48,818 nucleotides of DNA from Candidatus Fermentibacterota bacterium (GTDB lineage Bacteria > Fermentibacterota > Fermentibacteria > Fermentibacterales > JCC-6): assembly GCA_030609965.1 (NCBI GenBank), contig JAUWSQ010000017.1, positions 1 to 48,818 on the forward strand, in the 5' to 3' direction. The position numbers and the translations under genes are program-made. The notes under the pieces were generated by a model, which was not told where the DNA came from, made no database searches, and saw only the letters and a list, made by a program, of their open reading frames with translations. Positions within the stretch are counted from its first letter, which is position 1, and each line of letters begins with the position of its first letter. Of the stretch, positions 25,350-32,526 are shown piece after piece.

Positions 25350-26378
25350 ATGAAGCAATTCATATTTCAGAAATCGAGGCTGAAAGACCTTATTTCATAC
25401 TTAATAAGCGCGTATCCGAGTGTTTATGCACCCGTTCCCAGGGGTAAACATTTTGTATTTGACAAAATAACAGATGCCTCAAGCGCGGAGTTTGGATACG
25501 CCAGAACGATCCTTCCACCAAAGAAGTATCTCATGCCTCAGCACGAAGCTCTGGTCGATTTTACGCTGAACGAAAATCTGGAATTCAAGGAGGTTATCTC
25601 CGCTGACAGGCAGGTAATCGTTGGTGTTCGTCCAGGGGATATCAGAGCGATCAAACTCGTTGATGATATCATGATGAATAGAAACAGGGACAGAAATTAC
25701 ATCGCCAGGCGGGAAAACACCGTCATCATCGGTATTGATGGCATCCCTGATGAATACAGTTACGAGGATTCCGTGATGGACCTTAAGGTTGAAGATGGTT
25801 TTGATCTCTTCATGACCGACCTTGGCAACATGATTCTTGTTGATGTTGCAACCGAAGAGGGAATGAAGATCATCAATTCAATCGAACATGAACCTGCAAC
25901 TGAAAAATATCTCAGGCTTCGTGATAATGCTCTCAATTCACAGCGTGAGATGTTCACTGCAAGAATCGACACCCCGGCGAAACTCATTCCACTGGCTCTG
26001 GAAGGGAAATGGGATCACCCGATCTGGGAGGAAATGGGCAGGAAATGCCTTTCCTGTGGTCAGTGTATTCTCGTTTGCCCAACCTGTTACTGTTTCAATG
26101 TTACCGATGAGATGGCCCTGTCCATGGATGAAGGCACACGGACCAGACACTGGGATGGATGCCAGCTGGCGGACTTTACCCTTGTTGGTCACGGTGAGAA
26201 TTTCAGAGACAATGCTGCCGCGAGGATAAGACACAGATTCCACAGAAAATTCAAATACCATCTCGATGTATTCTCAGAGATCTTCTGCACAGGTTGCGGC
26301 AGATGCTGGGAAACCTGTCCCTCAGGGATTAACCTCGTTGAGATAGCAAACGCTCTATCCTCAGAGGAGGTGGAATAA
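25350..26378 (+). CDS. hydB: Group 3b [NiFe] hydrogenase (sulfhydrogenase) subunit beta, Fe-S protein
   Basis: The beta subunit carries electrons between the hydrogenase and the flavin module. The N-terminal region (about 1-220) has the family segment PRGKHFVFDKI and VGVRPGDIRAI. Two clusters of ferredoxin-type cysteines follow: CLSCGQCILVCPTCYCF and CTGCGRCWETCPSGIN, consistent with two [4Fe-4S] centres. Gene order beta-gamma-delta-alpha matches HydBGDA of Pyrococcus. Its stop overlaps the next start (TAATG). Upstream is a 105-base gap following aspS; a weak palindrome CTATC-GTAG-GATAG (25287-25300) there is the only visible signal. Confidence 0.92.
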   Translation: MKQFIFQKSRLKDLISYLISAYPSVYAPVPRGKHFVFDKITDASSAEFGYARTILPPKKYLMPQHEALVDFTLNENLEFKEVISADRQVIVGVRPGDIRAIKLVDDIMMNRNRDRNYIARRENTVIIGIDGIPDEYSYEDSVMDLKVEDGFDLFMTDLGNMILVDVATEEGMKIINSIEHEPATEKYLRLRDNALNSQREMFTARIDTPAKLIPLALEGKWDHPIWEEMGRKCLSCGQCILVCPTCYCFNVTDEMALSMDEGTRTRHWDGCQLADFTLVGHGENFRDNAAARIRHRFHRKFKYHLDVFSEIFCTGCGRCWETCPSGINLVEIANALSSEEVE

Positions 26379-27205
26379 TGCCTGCTATCACTGAAAACTC
26401 CTATGTACCTTTGATTTCCACCATCAAAACTGTAAAAGACCTTACTCCAACCGAGAAGATTTTTGAGGTGGAGCTTCCGGATGGCAAGCAGCTGGATCAC
26501 GCCCCCGGTCAGTTCGTTCAGCTCCTCATTCCCGGTATAGGTGAAGCTCCCATATCGATATGCTCATCACCCACGGATGAAAATTTCCATCTTACAATAA
26601 GACGTGTAGGTGATGTTACAACCGCCATTCACAACATGAGGGAAGGCGACAAAGTCGGCATCCGAGGTTCTTTTGGCAATGGTTTCCCGGTAGAAGAGAT
26701 GAAAGGCAACGACGTATTGATTATCGCTGGAGGAATTGGGCTGGCCCCTCTTCGTTCAGTGATAAGATACATTCTTGCAAACCGTGATGATTATGGGGAA
26801 TTCACTATCCTTCACGGAGCAAGGACACCGTCCGACAGACTCTTCAAGGATGAGCTTTTCAGCTGGTCCGATTCATCGGAGATCAACCTGCTTGAAACTG
26901 TTGACCATCCGGATGACAGCTGGAGCGGGCACTCCGGTGTTATAACTACACTCTTCAAAGGGTTAACGGTCGATCCTAAAAATACTTATGCCCTGGTTTG
27001 CGGGCCGCCAGTCATGTATCGATTTGTAATTCTTGAGTGTCTGGGGAAGGGGATTCCGGATAAAAGGATTCTACTTTCCCTTGAGAGACACATGAAGTGT
27101 GGCCTTGGTAAATGTGGTCATTGCCAGATAAACGGGGTCTATACCTGCCAGGACGGTCCGGTATTTTCCTTCAACCAGATTAAGAACCTTGAGGAGGCAT
27201 TATGA
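26378..27205 (+). CDS. hydG: Group 3b hydrogenase subunit gamma, FAD/NAD(P)-binding reductase
   Basis: This flavoprotein exchanges electrons with NAD(P)H. It follows the ferredoxin-NADP reductase plan: an FAD domain with GQFVQLLIPGIGEAPISICSS (about residues 45-65), and a nucleotide-binding domain with IIAGGIGLAPLRSVI and VCGPPVMYRFV. The C-terminal [2Fe-2S] cysteine set is CGLGKCGHCQINGVYTCQDGPVF. This architecture fits the HydG/PyrK-like family. The frame overlaps both neighbours by one to four bases, so translation is coupled through the operon. NADP versus NAD preference cannot be decided from these motifs alone. Confidence 0.93.
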   Translation: MPAITENSYVPLISTIKTVKDLTPTEKIFEVELPDGKQLDHAPGQFVQLLIPGIGEAPISICSSPTDENFHLTIRRVGDVTTAIHNMREGDKVGIRGSFGNGFPVEEMKGNDVLIIAGGIGLAPLRSVIRYILANRDDYGEFTILHGARTPSDRLFKDELFSWSDSSEINLLETVDHPDDSWSGHSGVITTLFKGLTVDPKNTYALVCGPPVMYRFVILECLGKGIPDKRILLSLERHMKCGLGKCGHCQINGVYTCQDGPVFSFNQIKNLEEAL

Positions 27206-27945
27206 GCAAGCCGCGCATAGCCTTCTTTGACTTTGCATCCTGCGAAGGTTGTCAGCTTGAGGCAATCAATTTCGTTGAGGAGTTCCTTGTACTGCTCGGT
27301 CATGTGGACATAGTCCAGTTCAGGGAAGCAATTACTGAAGCGGAATGGGACATTGATGTTTCGTTCGTAGAGGGATCAATTACCAGAGAACAGGATATTC
27401 CAAGGCTCAAAGAGATCCGGGAGAACTCAAAGGTCGTTATTGCGCTTGGCGCATGTGCCTGCACCGGAGGCGTGAACGCCATCAAGAACACCCGTCCTCT
27501 GGAGGATGTCAGAGCGGATGTTTACGGTGATAAAAAGGACTGGTTCCCGACGTTTCCCACCAGACCCATTGACCAGGTTGTCAAGGTTGACGGCTACATA
27601 TACGGATGCCCGATAGACCGTAACGATTTCCTTAAAAACGTACAGCTTATCCTTCAGGGCAAGAAGACCCTTAGACATAATGACCCTGTCTGCGTTGAGT
27701 GCAGGCTTGCGGAAATTGAGTGCCTTCTCACTCTTGGCAAACCCTGCATGGGTCCGATCACAAGAGGCGGCTGCGGTGCTATCGATCCCTCGTACGGTCA
27801 CCCCTGTACCGGTTGCCGAGGTCTGGTTGACGACCCGAACGAGAATGCCGCAATGGATGTTCTGGCTGAACATGGACTGACAGTTGAGGACATCAGAAGC
27901 TACATGACCATCTTCAACTCCTTCAGACCGGAGGACATACAATGA
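27202..27945 (+). CDS. hydD: Group 3b hydrogenase small (delta) subunit
   Basis: The small subunit relays electrons from the Ni-Fe site through Fe-S clusters. The proximal-cluster cysteines begin CEGCQLEAINF at residue 14, with ACACTGGVNA, CVECRLAEIECLL, and GGCGAIDPSYGHPCTGCRG providing further ligands. The short form of 247 residues without a Tat signal is typical of cytoplasmic group 3 enzymes rather than membrane-bound uptake hydrogenases. Its ATGA start overlaps the gamma-subunit stop, and its own stop overlaps the large-subunit start in the same way. Confidence 0.93.
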   Translation: MSKPRIAFFDFASCEGCQLEAINFVEEFLVLLGHVDIVQFREAITEAEWDIDVSFVEGSITREQDIPRLKEIRENSKVVIALGACACTGGVNAIKNTRPLEDVRADVYGDKKDWFPTFPTRPIDQVVKVDGYIYGCPIDRNDFLKNVQLILQGKKTLRHNDPVCVECRLAEIECLLTLGKPCMGPITRGGCGAIDPSYGHPCTGCRGLVDDPNENAAMDVLAEHGLTVEDIRSYMTIFNSFRPEDIQ

Positions 27946-29246
27946 AAAAGAATATCGATATTCACGTCCATCACGTAACCCGTGTTGAGGGTCATGGAGA
28001 TGTATTGCTGAACGTGAAGGATGGCAAGGTCGAGCATGTCGCCCTCAACATCGTTGAGGCTCCAAGGTTCTTTGAAGGGATGCTCAGGGGTCGTGCCCAT
28101 TACGAGATTCGAGAGATCGTGTCACGAATCTGTGGTATCTGTGCCTGTGGTCATGCCCTCGCTTCGATCCGCGCATCCGAGGCGGCACTTGGTGTCGAGC
28201 CAAGCGAGCAGGTGATCGACCTCAGAAAGATCGTACTTGCAGGTGAAAACCTTTCATCCCACTTCCTCCACATCTTCTTCCTGGTCGCACCGGATCTGTT
28301 CGGTGTTAAATCAGTTCTGCCGCTTGCATCCACACACAGAGATATTGTAGTTCGAGCTCTCAAGCTGAAGAAGCTTGGAAACGATGTGTCAGACGTAATT
28401 GTCGGCAGACATGTTCACCCGATCACAATGGATATCAAGGGTTTTACAGCTCTTCCAACGGTTTCGGCACTCAGGGACGTTCAGAAACAGATCATCGAAA
28501 TGATCCCGGAGGTTATCGACACGGTTGACCTGATAGCATCGGTTGCCGATAGAATCCCTGACTTCAAAAGAGAAACTGAATACGTATCTCTTGGACCGAT
28601 AGAAGGAAGTAACGAATATCCTTTTTATGATGGCATTATAAAATCATCGGAGGGCTTAACTTACTACCCGGCTGAATACAGGAAGGTGACCAACGAATTC
28701 ATCACTCCTGATTCTACTGCCAAGCACTGCAAGCATTTGCGTGATTCCTACATGGTTGGTGCTTTGGCCAGGTTTAACAACAATTCAGACCTTCTCCGTC
28801 CTGAAGCGAAGGCGGCGGCAGAGAAACTTGGAATGATCGCGCCTGTCCACAATCCATACATGATAACGGTTGCACAGCTCATCGAGACAGTTCATATCAT
28901 GTACGATACCGTTGACATTATCGATAAGATCATCAGGCGTGGAATTCTGGATGAGGATTACAGCTACCAGCCGAGGGCTGGAACCGGGTCAGGTGCGGTT
29001 GAGGTTCCCCGGGGAATTCTGTTCCATCATTATACATATGACAGCAAAGGAAGAATGGAAAACGCCGATTGCGTTATTCCAACTACTCAGAATCTTGAAA
29101 ACATCGATCAGGATTTCAGAAAGCTCGCGCCGATGATTCTTGATAAACCCGAGGAAGATATCTCACTTCTGCTTCAAATGCTCGTTCGCGCATATGATCC
29201 TTGCATCTCCTGCTCTACACATCAATTGAATGTAAGATTCAAGTAG
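27942..29246 (+). CDS. hydA: Group 3b hydrogenase large (alpha) subunit, Ni-Fe catalytic
   Basis: Carries the Ni-Fe active site for H2 production or uptake in the cytoplasm. The N-terminal RVEGHGDVLL is followed by the first cysteine motif RICGICACGH, and the second, DPCISCSTH, sits at the extreme C-terminus. Only seven residues (QLNVRFK) follow the last histidine; these would be removed by the maturation protease encoded next. At 434 residues it matches HydA of sulfhydrogenases. Pyrococcus relatives reduce protons with NADPH and can reduce polysulfide; the physiological direction is inferred to be H2 evolution during fermentation. Confidence 0.95.
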   Translation: MKKNIDIHVHHVTRVEGHGDVLLNVKDGKVEHVALNIVEAPRFFEGMLRGRAHYEIREIVSRICGICACGHALASIRASEAALGVEPSEQVIDLRKIVLAGENLSSHFLHIFFLVAPDLFGVKSVLPLASTHRDIVVRALKLKKLGNDVSDVIVGRHVHPITMDIKGFTALPTVSALRDVQKQIIEMIPEVIDTVDLIASVADRIPDFKRETEYVSLGPIEGSNEYPFYDGIIKSSEGLTYYPAEYRKVTNEFITPDSTAKHCKHLRDSYMVGALARFNNNSDLLRPEAKAAAEKLGMIAPVHNPYMITVAQLIETVHIMYDTVDIIDKIIRRGILDEDYSYQPRAGTGSGAVEVPRGILFHHYTYDSKGRMENADCVIPTTQNLENIDQDFRKLAPMILDKPEEDISLLLQMLVRAYDPCISCSTHQLNVRFK

Positions 29247-29717
29247 GTGGGATTTCTGGTTGTGGGGCTGGGAAATACATTGCTGAAGGATGAGGGGGTG
29301 GGTGTTCACGTAGTCAACTCTCTCCGCAGTCGTCCGCTGCCGGAGGGTGTTGTGTTGATGGATGGTGCCACCATGGGGGTTGACCTCCTGTACGATATTC
29401 AGGAATCGGACAGGGTTATTATTGTTGACTCCGCTCAAATGGGTGTTTCTCCCGGTGAATACAGAACATTCGGGATCTCGGAGATTGAGGATGGAGCCCA
29501 CTTTCCGAACTATTCCCTTCACGACCTTACTTTCGCGGAAACGATCGCACTTGGTAATATCATCGGCACACTCCCTCCTATCAGGATCATAGGCATCCAG
29601 CCCCAGAGCATCGAACCGGGTGATAAACTTACGGGTACACTGAATGAGAACTTTAATGAATATGTTGACCACGTCTACAGCACAATACTGAGTTTCGGTA
29701 AGGAGGAAGCATATTGA
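29247..29717 (+). CDS. Hydrogenase maturation endopeptidase
   Basis: The HycI/HoxW-type protease cleaves the C-terminal tail of the large subunit after nickel insertion. Family marks are GFLVVGLGNTLLKDEGVGVHVV at the N-terminus (with the first acidic ligand in KDEGVG), DGATMGVDLL (second ligand, Asp), IVDSAQMG, and FSLHDL-like YSLHDL with the His ligand. The GTG start follows the hydA stop with no gap. 156 residues is normal. It completes a self-contained hydBGDA-protease cluster; hypA-F metallocentre genes are not in the window. Confidence 0.92.
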   Translation: MGFLVVGLGNTLLKDEGVGVHVVNSLRSRPLPEGVVLMDGATMGVDLLYDIQESDRVIIVDSAQMGVSPGEYRTFGISEIEDGAHFPNYSLHDLTFAETIALGNIIGTLPPIRIIGIQPQSIEPGDKLTGTLNENFNEYVDHVYSTILSFGKEEAY

Positions 29718-30115
29718 GCAAGAAAGTACTGATAATAGATGACGACATAGATGTTGTTGAGGCGATGAAGATTGCACTTGAGTCAGTTAATTATGAGATC
29801 GAATCCGCGGGAGACAGTGAGGAAGGGTTTGAGAAATTACTTGAATTCAAACCCGATCTCCTGATCCTTGATGTAATGATGACCACAATCACAGAGGGTT
29901 TCAACGCCGCCTGGGAAATCAGAAGCCCCGATCCGAACAGCCGCTTCAAGGATTTCAGGGACCTTCCGATCCTGATGATCTCAGCGGTATCATCCGAACA
30001 GAAAATGCTCTTTGATCCAAAGAAGGACGAAGATTTCCTGCCCGTTAACGACTTTGTTGAGAAGCCTATTTCTCCAAGAGCTCTCATCGAAAAGGTACAG
30101 GCACTTATCGGCTGA
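29714..30115 (+). CDS. Single-domain response regulator at the end of the hydrogenase operon
   Basis: A lone receiver domain of 133 residues without an output domain. The phosphoryl site is Asp in DLLILDVMM, the acidic pair is IIDDDIDV, and the conserved Lys is in FVEKPISP. A short insertion (DPNSRFKDFRD, then KMLFDPKKDEDFLPVND) lies before the last helix. The start TTG 29714 has a perfect AGGAGG seven bases upstream and overlaps the protease stop, so it is translated with the hydrogenase. It may couple a histidine kinase signal to hydrogenase activity or electron flow, but no kinase gene is nearby. The role is inferred from position only. Confidence 0.88.
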   Translation: MSKKVLIIDDDIDVVEAMKIALESVNYEIESAGDSEEGFEKLLEFKPDLLILDVMMTTITEGFNAAWEIRSPDPNSRFKDFRDLPILMISAVSSEQKMLFDPKKDEDFLPVNDFVEKPISPRALIEKVQALIG

Positions 30116-30161
30116 TACCTGTCGGTTCTATTGGGGTGCGGGCGGCGATTCCCAAATCAAT

Positions 30162-30537
30162 GGGGTCGTATCTTGAATTTTGGTGTTTATTTCTCTACTG
30201 ATTATTCTCAAGATTCTTTATAATCTTGCTGATAGTACTGTAGTGCATTCCAGAATGCTTTGCAATCTCCCGCTGACAAATTTCCATCTGGTGTCTCAAG
30301 TAGAAATGATAATGATTTGACATCAGGCAATATGCATGACAAAGCCAGTTATATCGGCGCACCGTCATAAGTAATTGAAGAAGGAATGTGATTCTATCGG
30401 AGTCGTTCAAGAAGATGTTCTGTCTACCGATGCCACGAGCAGTCACGTGATACACCGCACCTGGATATTCTACTCGTAATGCTCTGCTCATTGGTAAAGA
30501 GCAATAACCATTACACCAAATTTCAAGATACGACCCC
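30162..30537. mobile_element. Decayed transposase element with 25-bp inverted repeats
   Basis: A 376-bp segment is bounded by 25-bp inverted repeats that differ at one base: 30162-30186 (GGGGTCGTATCTTGAA...) and 30513-30537 (...TTCAAGATACGACCCC). Inside is only the remnant Y1 transposase frame at 30195-30491. Sequences of the type GGGGTC...TCTTGAA flank REP-associated tyrosine transposases in other bacteria, from general knowledge. The unit looks like a shrunken, probably nonautonomous copy. No flanking target duplication was recognised. Confidence 0.7.
30195..30491 (-). pseudogene. REP-associated tyrosine (Y1/HUH) transposase, internally deleted
   Basis: The first ~67 residues match the start of Y1 transposases: MSRALRVEYPGAVYHVTARG, FLNDSDRITFLLQLL, and the HUH-type AYCLMSNHYHF. 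The last ~30 residues (ICQREIAKHSGMHYSTISKIIKN) match the C-terminal helix-turn-helix found at the end of full-length members. The middle, including the catalytic tyrosine region and the usual YIHLNPVRA segment, is missing; the two ends are joined in frame at about RHQME. Full-length relatives exceed 200 residues against 98 here, so it should be inactive. Confidence 0.75.
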
Positions 30538-30574
30538 TTAATGCCGACCCCTTAATGCGCGACCCCTTAATGCG
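30531..30574. repeat. Three tandem copies of the inverted-repeat tip
   Basis: CGACCCCTTAATGC(G) occurs at 30531, 30545 and 30560 in head-to-tail copies of 14-15 bases. The first copy overlaps the right terminal inverted repeat, so the array seems to come from repeated use or slippage at the element end. Confidence 0.8.
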
Positions 30575-30775
30575 CTGTTTTTCTCGCTGCCTGTTGATGC
30601 GGGGGCAGAGCTTACCGTATACGACCTGACCGGTCGAGTGGTTTACACCATTACTGGTGAATACAGTACGGGAGTGCATGAGGTAATAATGGACGATCTG
30701 GCCAGTGGAGTGTACATGGTTCGGATGACTTCGGGAGAATTTGCGGCAACGCGCCAATTCGTGATGATCGACTAG
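30572..30775 (+). pseudogene. Orphan type IX-like sorting-domain fragment
   Basis: A 67-codon open stretch without a start codon ends at TAG 30773-30775. It encodes LFFSLPVDAGAELTVYDLTG and continues to VRMTSGEFAATRQFVMID, the C-terminal sorting domain of the secreted protein at 32527. The two copies match at 180 of 204 bases by hand count, and the match runs about 19 bases past the stop. Everything upstream of the domain is missing and replaced by the transposase-element repeats, so this is the 3' remnant of a lost paralog. The minus-strand frame over it is only a shadow. Confidence 0.8.
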
Positions 30776-30788
30776 CACAAACCCGGAT

Positions 30789-32147
30789 TCAGATGTACGG
30801 TGGTTTACCGTCAATCTGATTAATCAAATCCGGTATCCTGAAAGCTGCGTAGAGAGGTAAATGCAGCACCTTTTTACTTGCGGAGAAGTTCCAGGCTCCA
30901 AGTTTAACGGATATTTCAGGCTTATACTTTTCCCTGAAAACGGAAAGGGATCTTGATCTGGTCTTCCTGCCTGACTTGACCTCGACTGGTATTGGACCCG
31001 CGGCACTATCAAGTAGAAATTCGATCTCCGACTGGTTCTCCGTCCAGCAGTGCAGCTTTCTTAAACCGCTGGCAACCAGTTCCTGGGCAACAGCATTCTC
31101 GGCAACCCAACCTTTATAGAAACCGGGGTTGAACACCCTGGCCTCGTTCAGTGGAATTCCAGCCATGTATCTCAGAATAGCTGTATCATGAACGAAAAGC
31201 TTGAAAAGCGACTGCCTCTCCCATACAGAGACAGGTGTTTCTCCACGGTTAACCACAGGGACTCGATGCACCATTCGTGCTTTTACAAGCCATGCAATTG
31301 GACCGGATAGATCCCGGAAGCTTTTTCTACCGGGAATAACACCCTTGAATCTGAATCTCTTTGCATTATCGTTTAATTCGCGCCCAAGCTGTGAAGGCAG
31401 GCTTTTCCAGACCTGTTCTATGTGGAGCGAGTTTGTCTTCCCCGAATGCTTGGCAATATCTGAGATCCAGCCTTCCACCAACTGCTCCTGAACAGAACGA
31501 ACAGCATTGAATGCAGCCCACTCACCGTTTGGACTGATGTCAGTGTAGACCTTAACTGCTTCCGGCATCCCACCTACGGCAAGATACTTACCGTACAGCT
31601 GCCAGATCCTGTTATGCACCACATCAGAGAATGGTTCTCCGGGGTGGGAATATTCCAGCAGATCAATGGCTTGATCCTCTCCTATGGCAGAAAGGAATTC
31701 CCGGAAATCAAGAGGGTCAACATTTACCATGTCAATTTTACCTACAGGAAAAGGTTCATGTGAAAGGTGTACTCCGATAAGGGAACCTGCTGCGGCAATG
31801 AAAGCTCCCGGCATTAACTCACAGAAATACTTGAGTGCTGTGATAGCTCTGGGACAAGCCTGGATTTCGTCGAGAATAAGAAGCTCACGATTTGGATCGA
31901 TAGTATTTCCAGCCACAAATTCCAGGCTTGAGATCAGGGATGAAGGATCCAGATCCTCCGATGAGAATACCGCATGAGCCGCACTGTTCATTTTCAGATC
32001 AAAATAGTGTGAGGCTGGAAAGGAAGGGGCGAATAGTTTTTTAAGAAGGTAGGTCTTTCCTGATTGCCTGACACCTCTGAGAAGGAGAGGTTTCCTCTCG
32101 GAATTCTGTTTCCACCACAATAACGCTTGTTCTGTCTTCCGTCTCAT
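30789..32147 (-). CDS. AAA+ ATPase with DUF4143 domain
   Basis: A common but poorly understood mobile-type ATPase. Residues after the start give LLLRGVRQSGKTYLLKKL (Walker A), ELLILDEIQACPRAITALKYF (Walker B and the conserved IQ/xP segment), and AAAGSLIGV. The DUF4143 C-terminal part has QLYGKYLAVGGMPEAV, LFVHDTAILRYM, GWVAENAVAQEL and a nuclease-like ENQSEIEFLLD...IPVEVKSG. The start ATG 32147 (MRRKTEQALLWW) is chosen because homology begins there; the frame extends 35 codons upstream with AT-rich nonconserved sequence. Function is unknown, and such genes move often between genomes. The stop lies just beyond the sorting-domain fragment. Confidence 0.88.
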   Translation of the reverse strand: MRRKTEQALLWWKQNSERKPLLLRGVRQSGKTYLLKKLFAPSFPASHYFDLKMNSAAHAVFSSEDLDPSSLISSLEFVAGNTIDPNRELLILDEIQACPRAITALKYFCELMPGAFIAAAGSLIGVHLSHEPFPVGKIDMVNVDPLDFREFLSAIGEDQAIDLLEYSHPGEPFSDVVHNRIWQLYGKYLAVGGMPEAVKVYTDISPNGEWAAFNAVRSVQEQLVEGWISDIAKHSGKTNSLHIEQVWKSLPSQLGRELNDNAKRFRFKGVIPGRKSFRDLSGPIAWLVKARMVHRVPVVNRGETPVSVWERQSLFKLFVHDTAILRYMAGIPLNEARVFNPGFYKGWVAENAVAQELVASGLRKLHCWTENQSEIEFLLDSAAGPIPVEVKSGRKTRSRSLSVFREKYKPEISVKLGAWNFSASKKVLHLPLYAAFRIPDLINQIDGKPPYI

Positions 32148-32153
32148 AGCTAT

Positions 32154-32182
32154 ATTATGTGTGAGATGTATACTAATGTCAA
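32154..32182 (-). promoter_or_regulatory. Strong promoter for the DUF4143 gene, possibly leaderless
   Basis: On the minus strand TTGACA (32177-32182) and CATAAT (32154-32159) are spaced by 17 bases. The -10 element ends six bases before the ATG, so transcription should begin at or next to the start codon. No Shine-Dalgarno sequence is present. Confidence 0.65.
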
Positions 32183-32436
32183 GCATATTGTTGAAAGATT
32201 TTCTACTAATAACGACTATAATTATGAAATTTCTGATACTTTTTGATACCAATATAATGATTAATTATCAACTTATTACTACTTAACGCTTGACAGCAGA
32301 TTTGTCCCCGGCTTTGTACTGGCATGATCCGGAGATCGGTGCCTGAACCTTTTTCCCGTATGTATGCTATTCTGTTTACATTGAATTTTATCTTATGCAT
32401 GCATAATAATATCCTAGGCATATTGTGCTATTATTC

Positions 32437-32520
32437 CGAGTTCGGTTGTATGAAATACATACCCAGTATTTCATACTGACAAACATCGTACTTCTTCCGA
32501 ACTCGCAAATTCGGAAGGAG
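32437..32520 (+). promoter_or_regulatory. Structured leader with two exclusive folds, one hiding the ribosome binding site
   Basis: Fold A has an outer 9-bp stem (32437-32445 with 32497-32505) enclosing a perfect 11-bp hairpin (32448-32458 with 32466-32476); it leaves AAGGAG (32515-32520) free. Fold B is an 11-bp hairpin (32491-32501 with 32510-32520, one G-U pair) that buries AAGGAG. Both folds need bases 32497-32501, so they cannot coexist. The remaining intergenic sequence 32183-32436 is AT-rich; a possible promoter TTGAAT-17-TAATAA lies at 32381-32409. Confidence 0.65.
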
Positions 32521-32526
32521 ATAGTA

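Noticed and set aside
30531..30574. CRISPR-like array
   Set aside because: Units of 14-15 bases are contiguous without spacers and derive from the element's inverted repeat.
30488..30814. Minus-strand frame with HSTGQ repeats
   Set aside because: It and the similar minus frame at 33118-33456 are the antisense shadows of the two sorting-domain copies; their mutual similarity comes from the plus-strand duplication.
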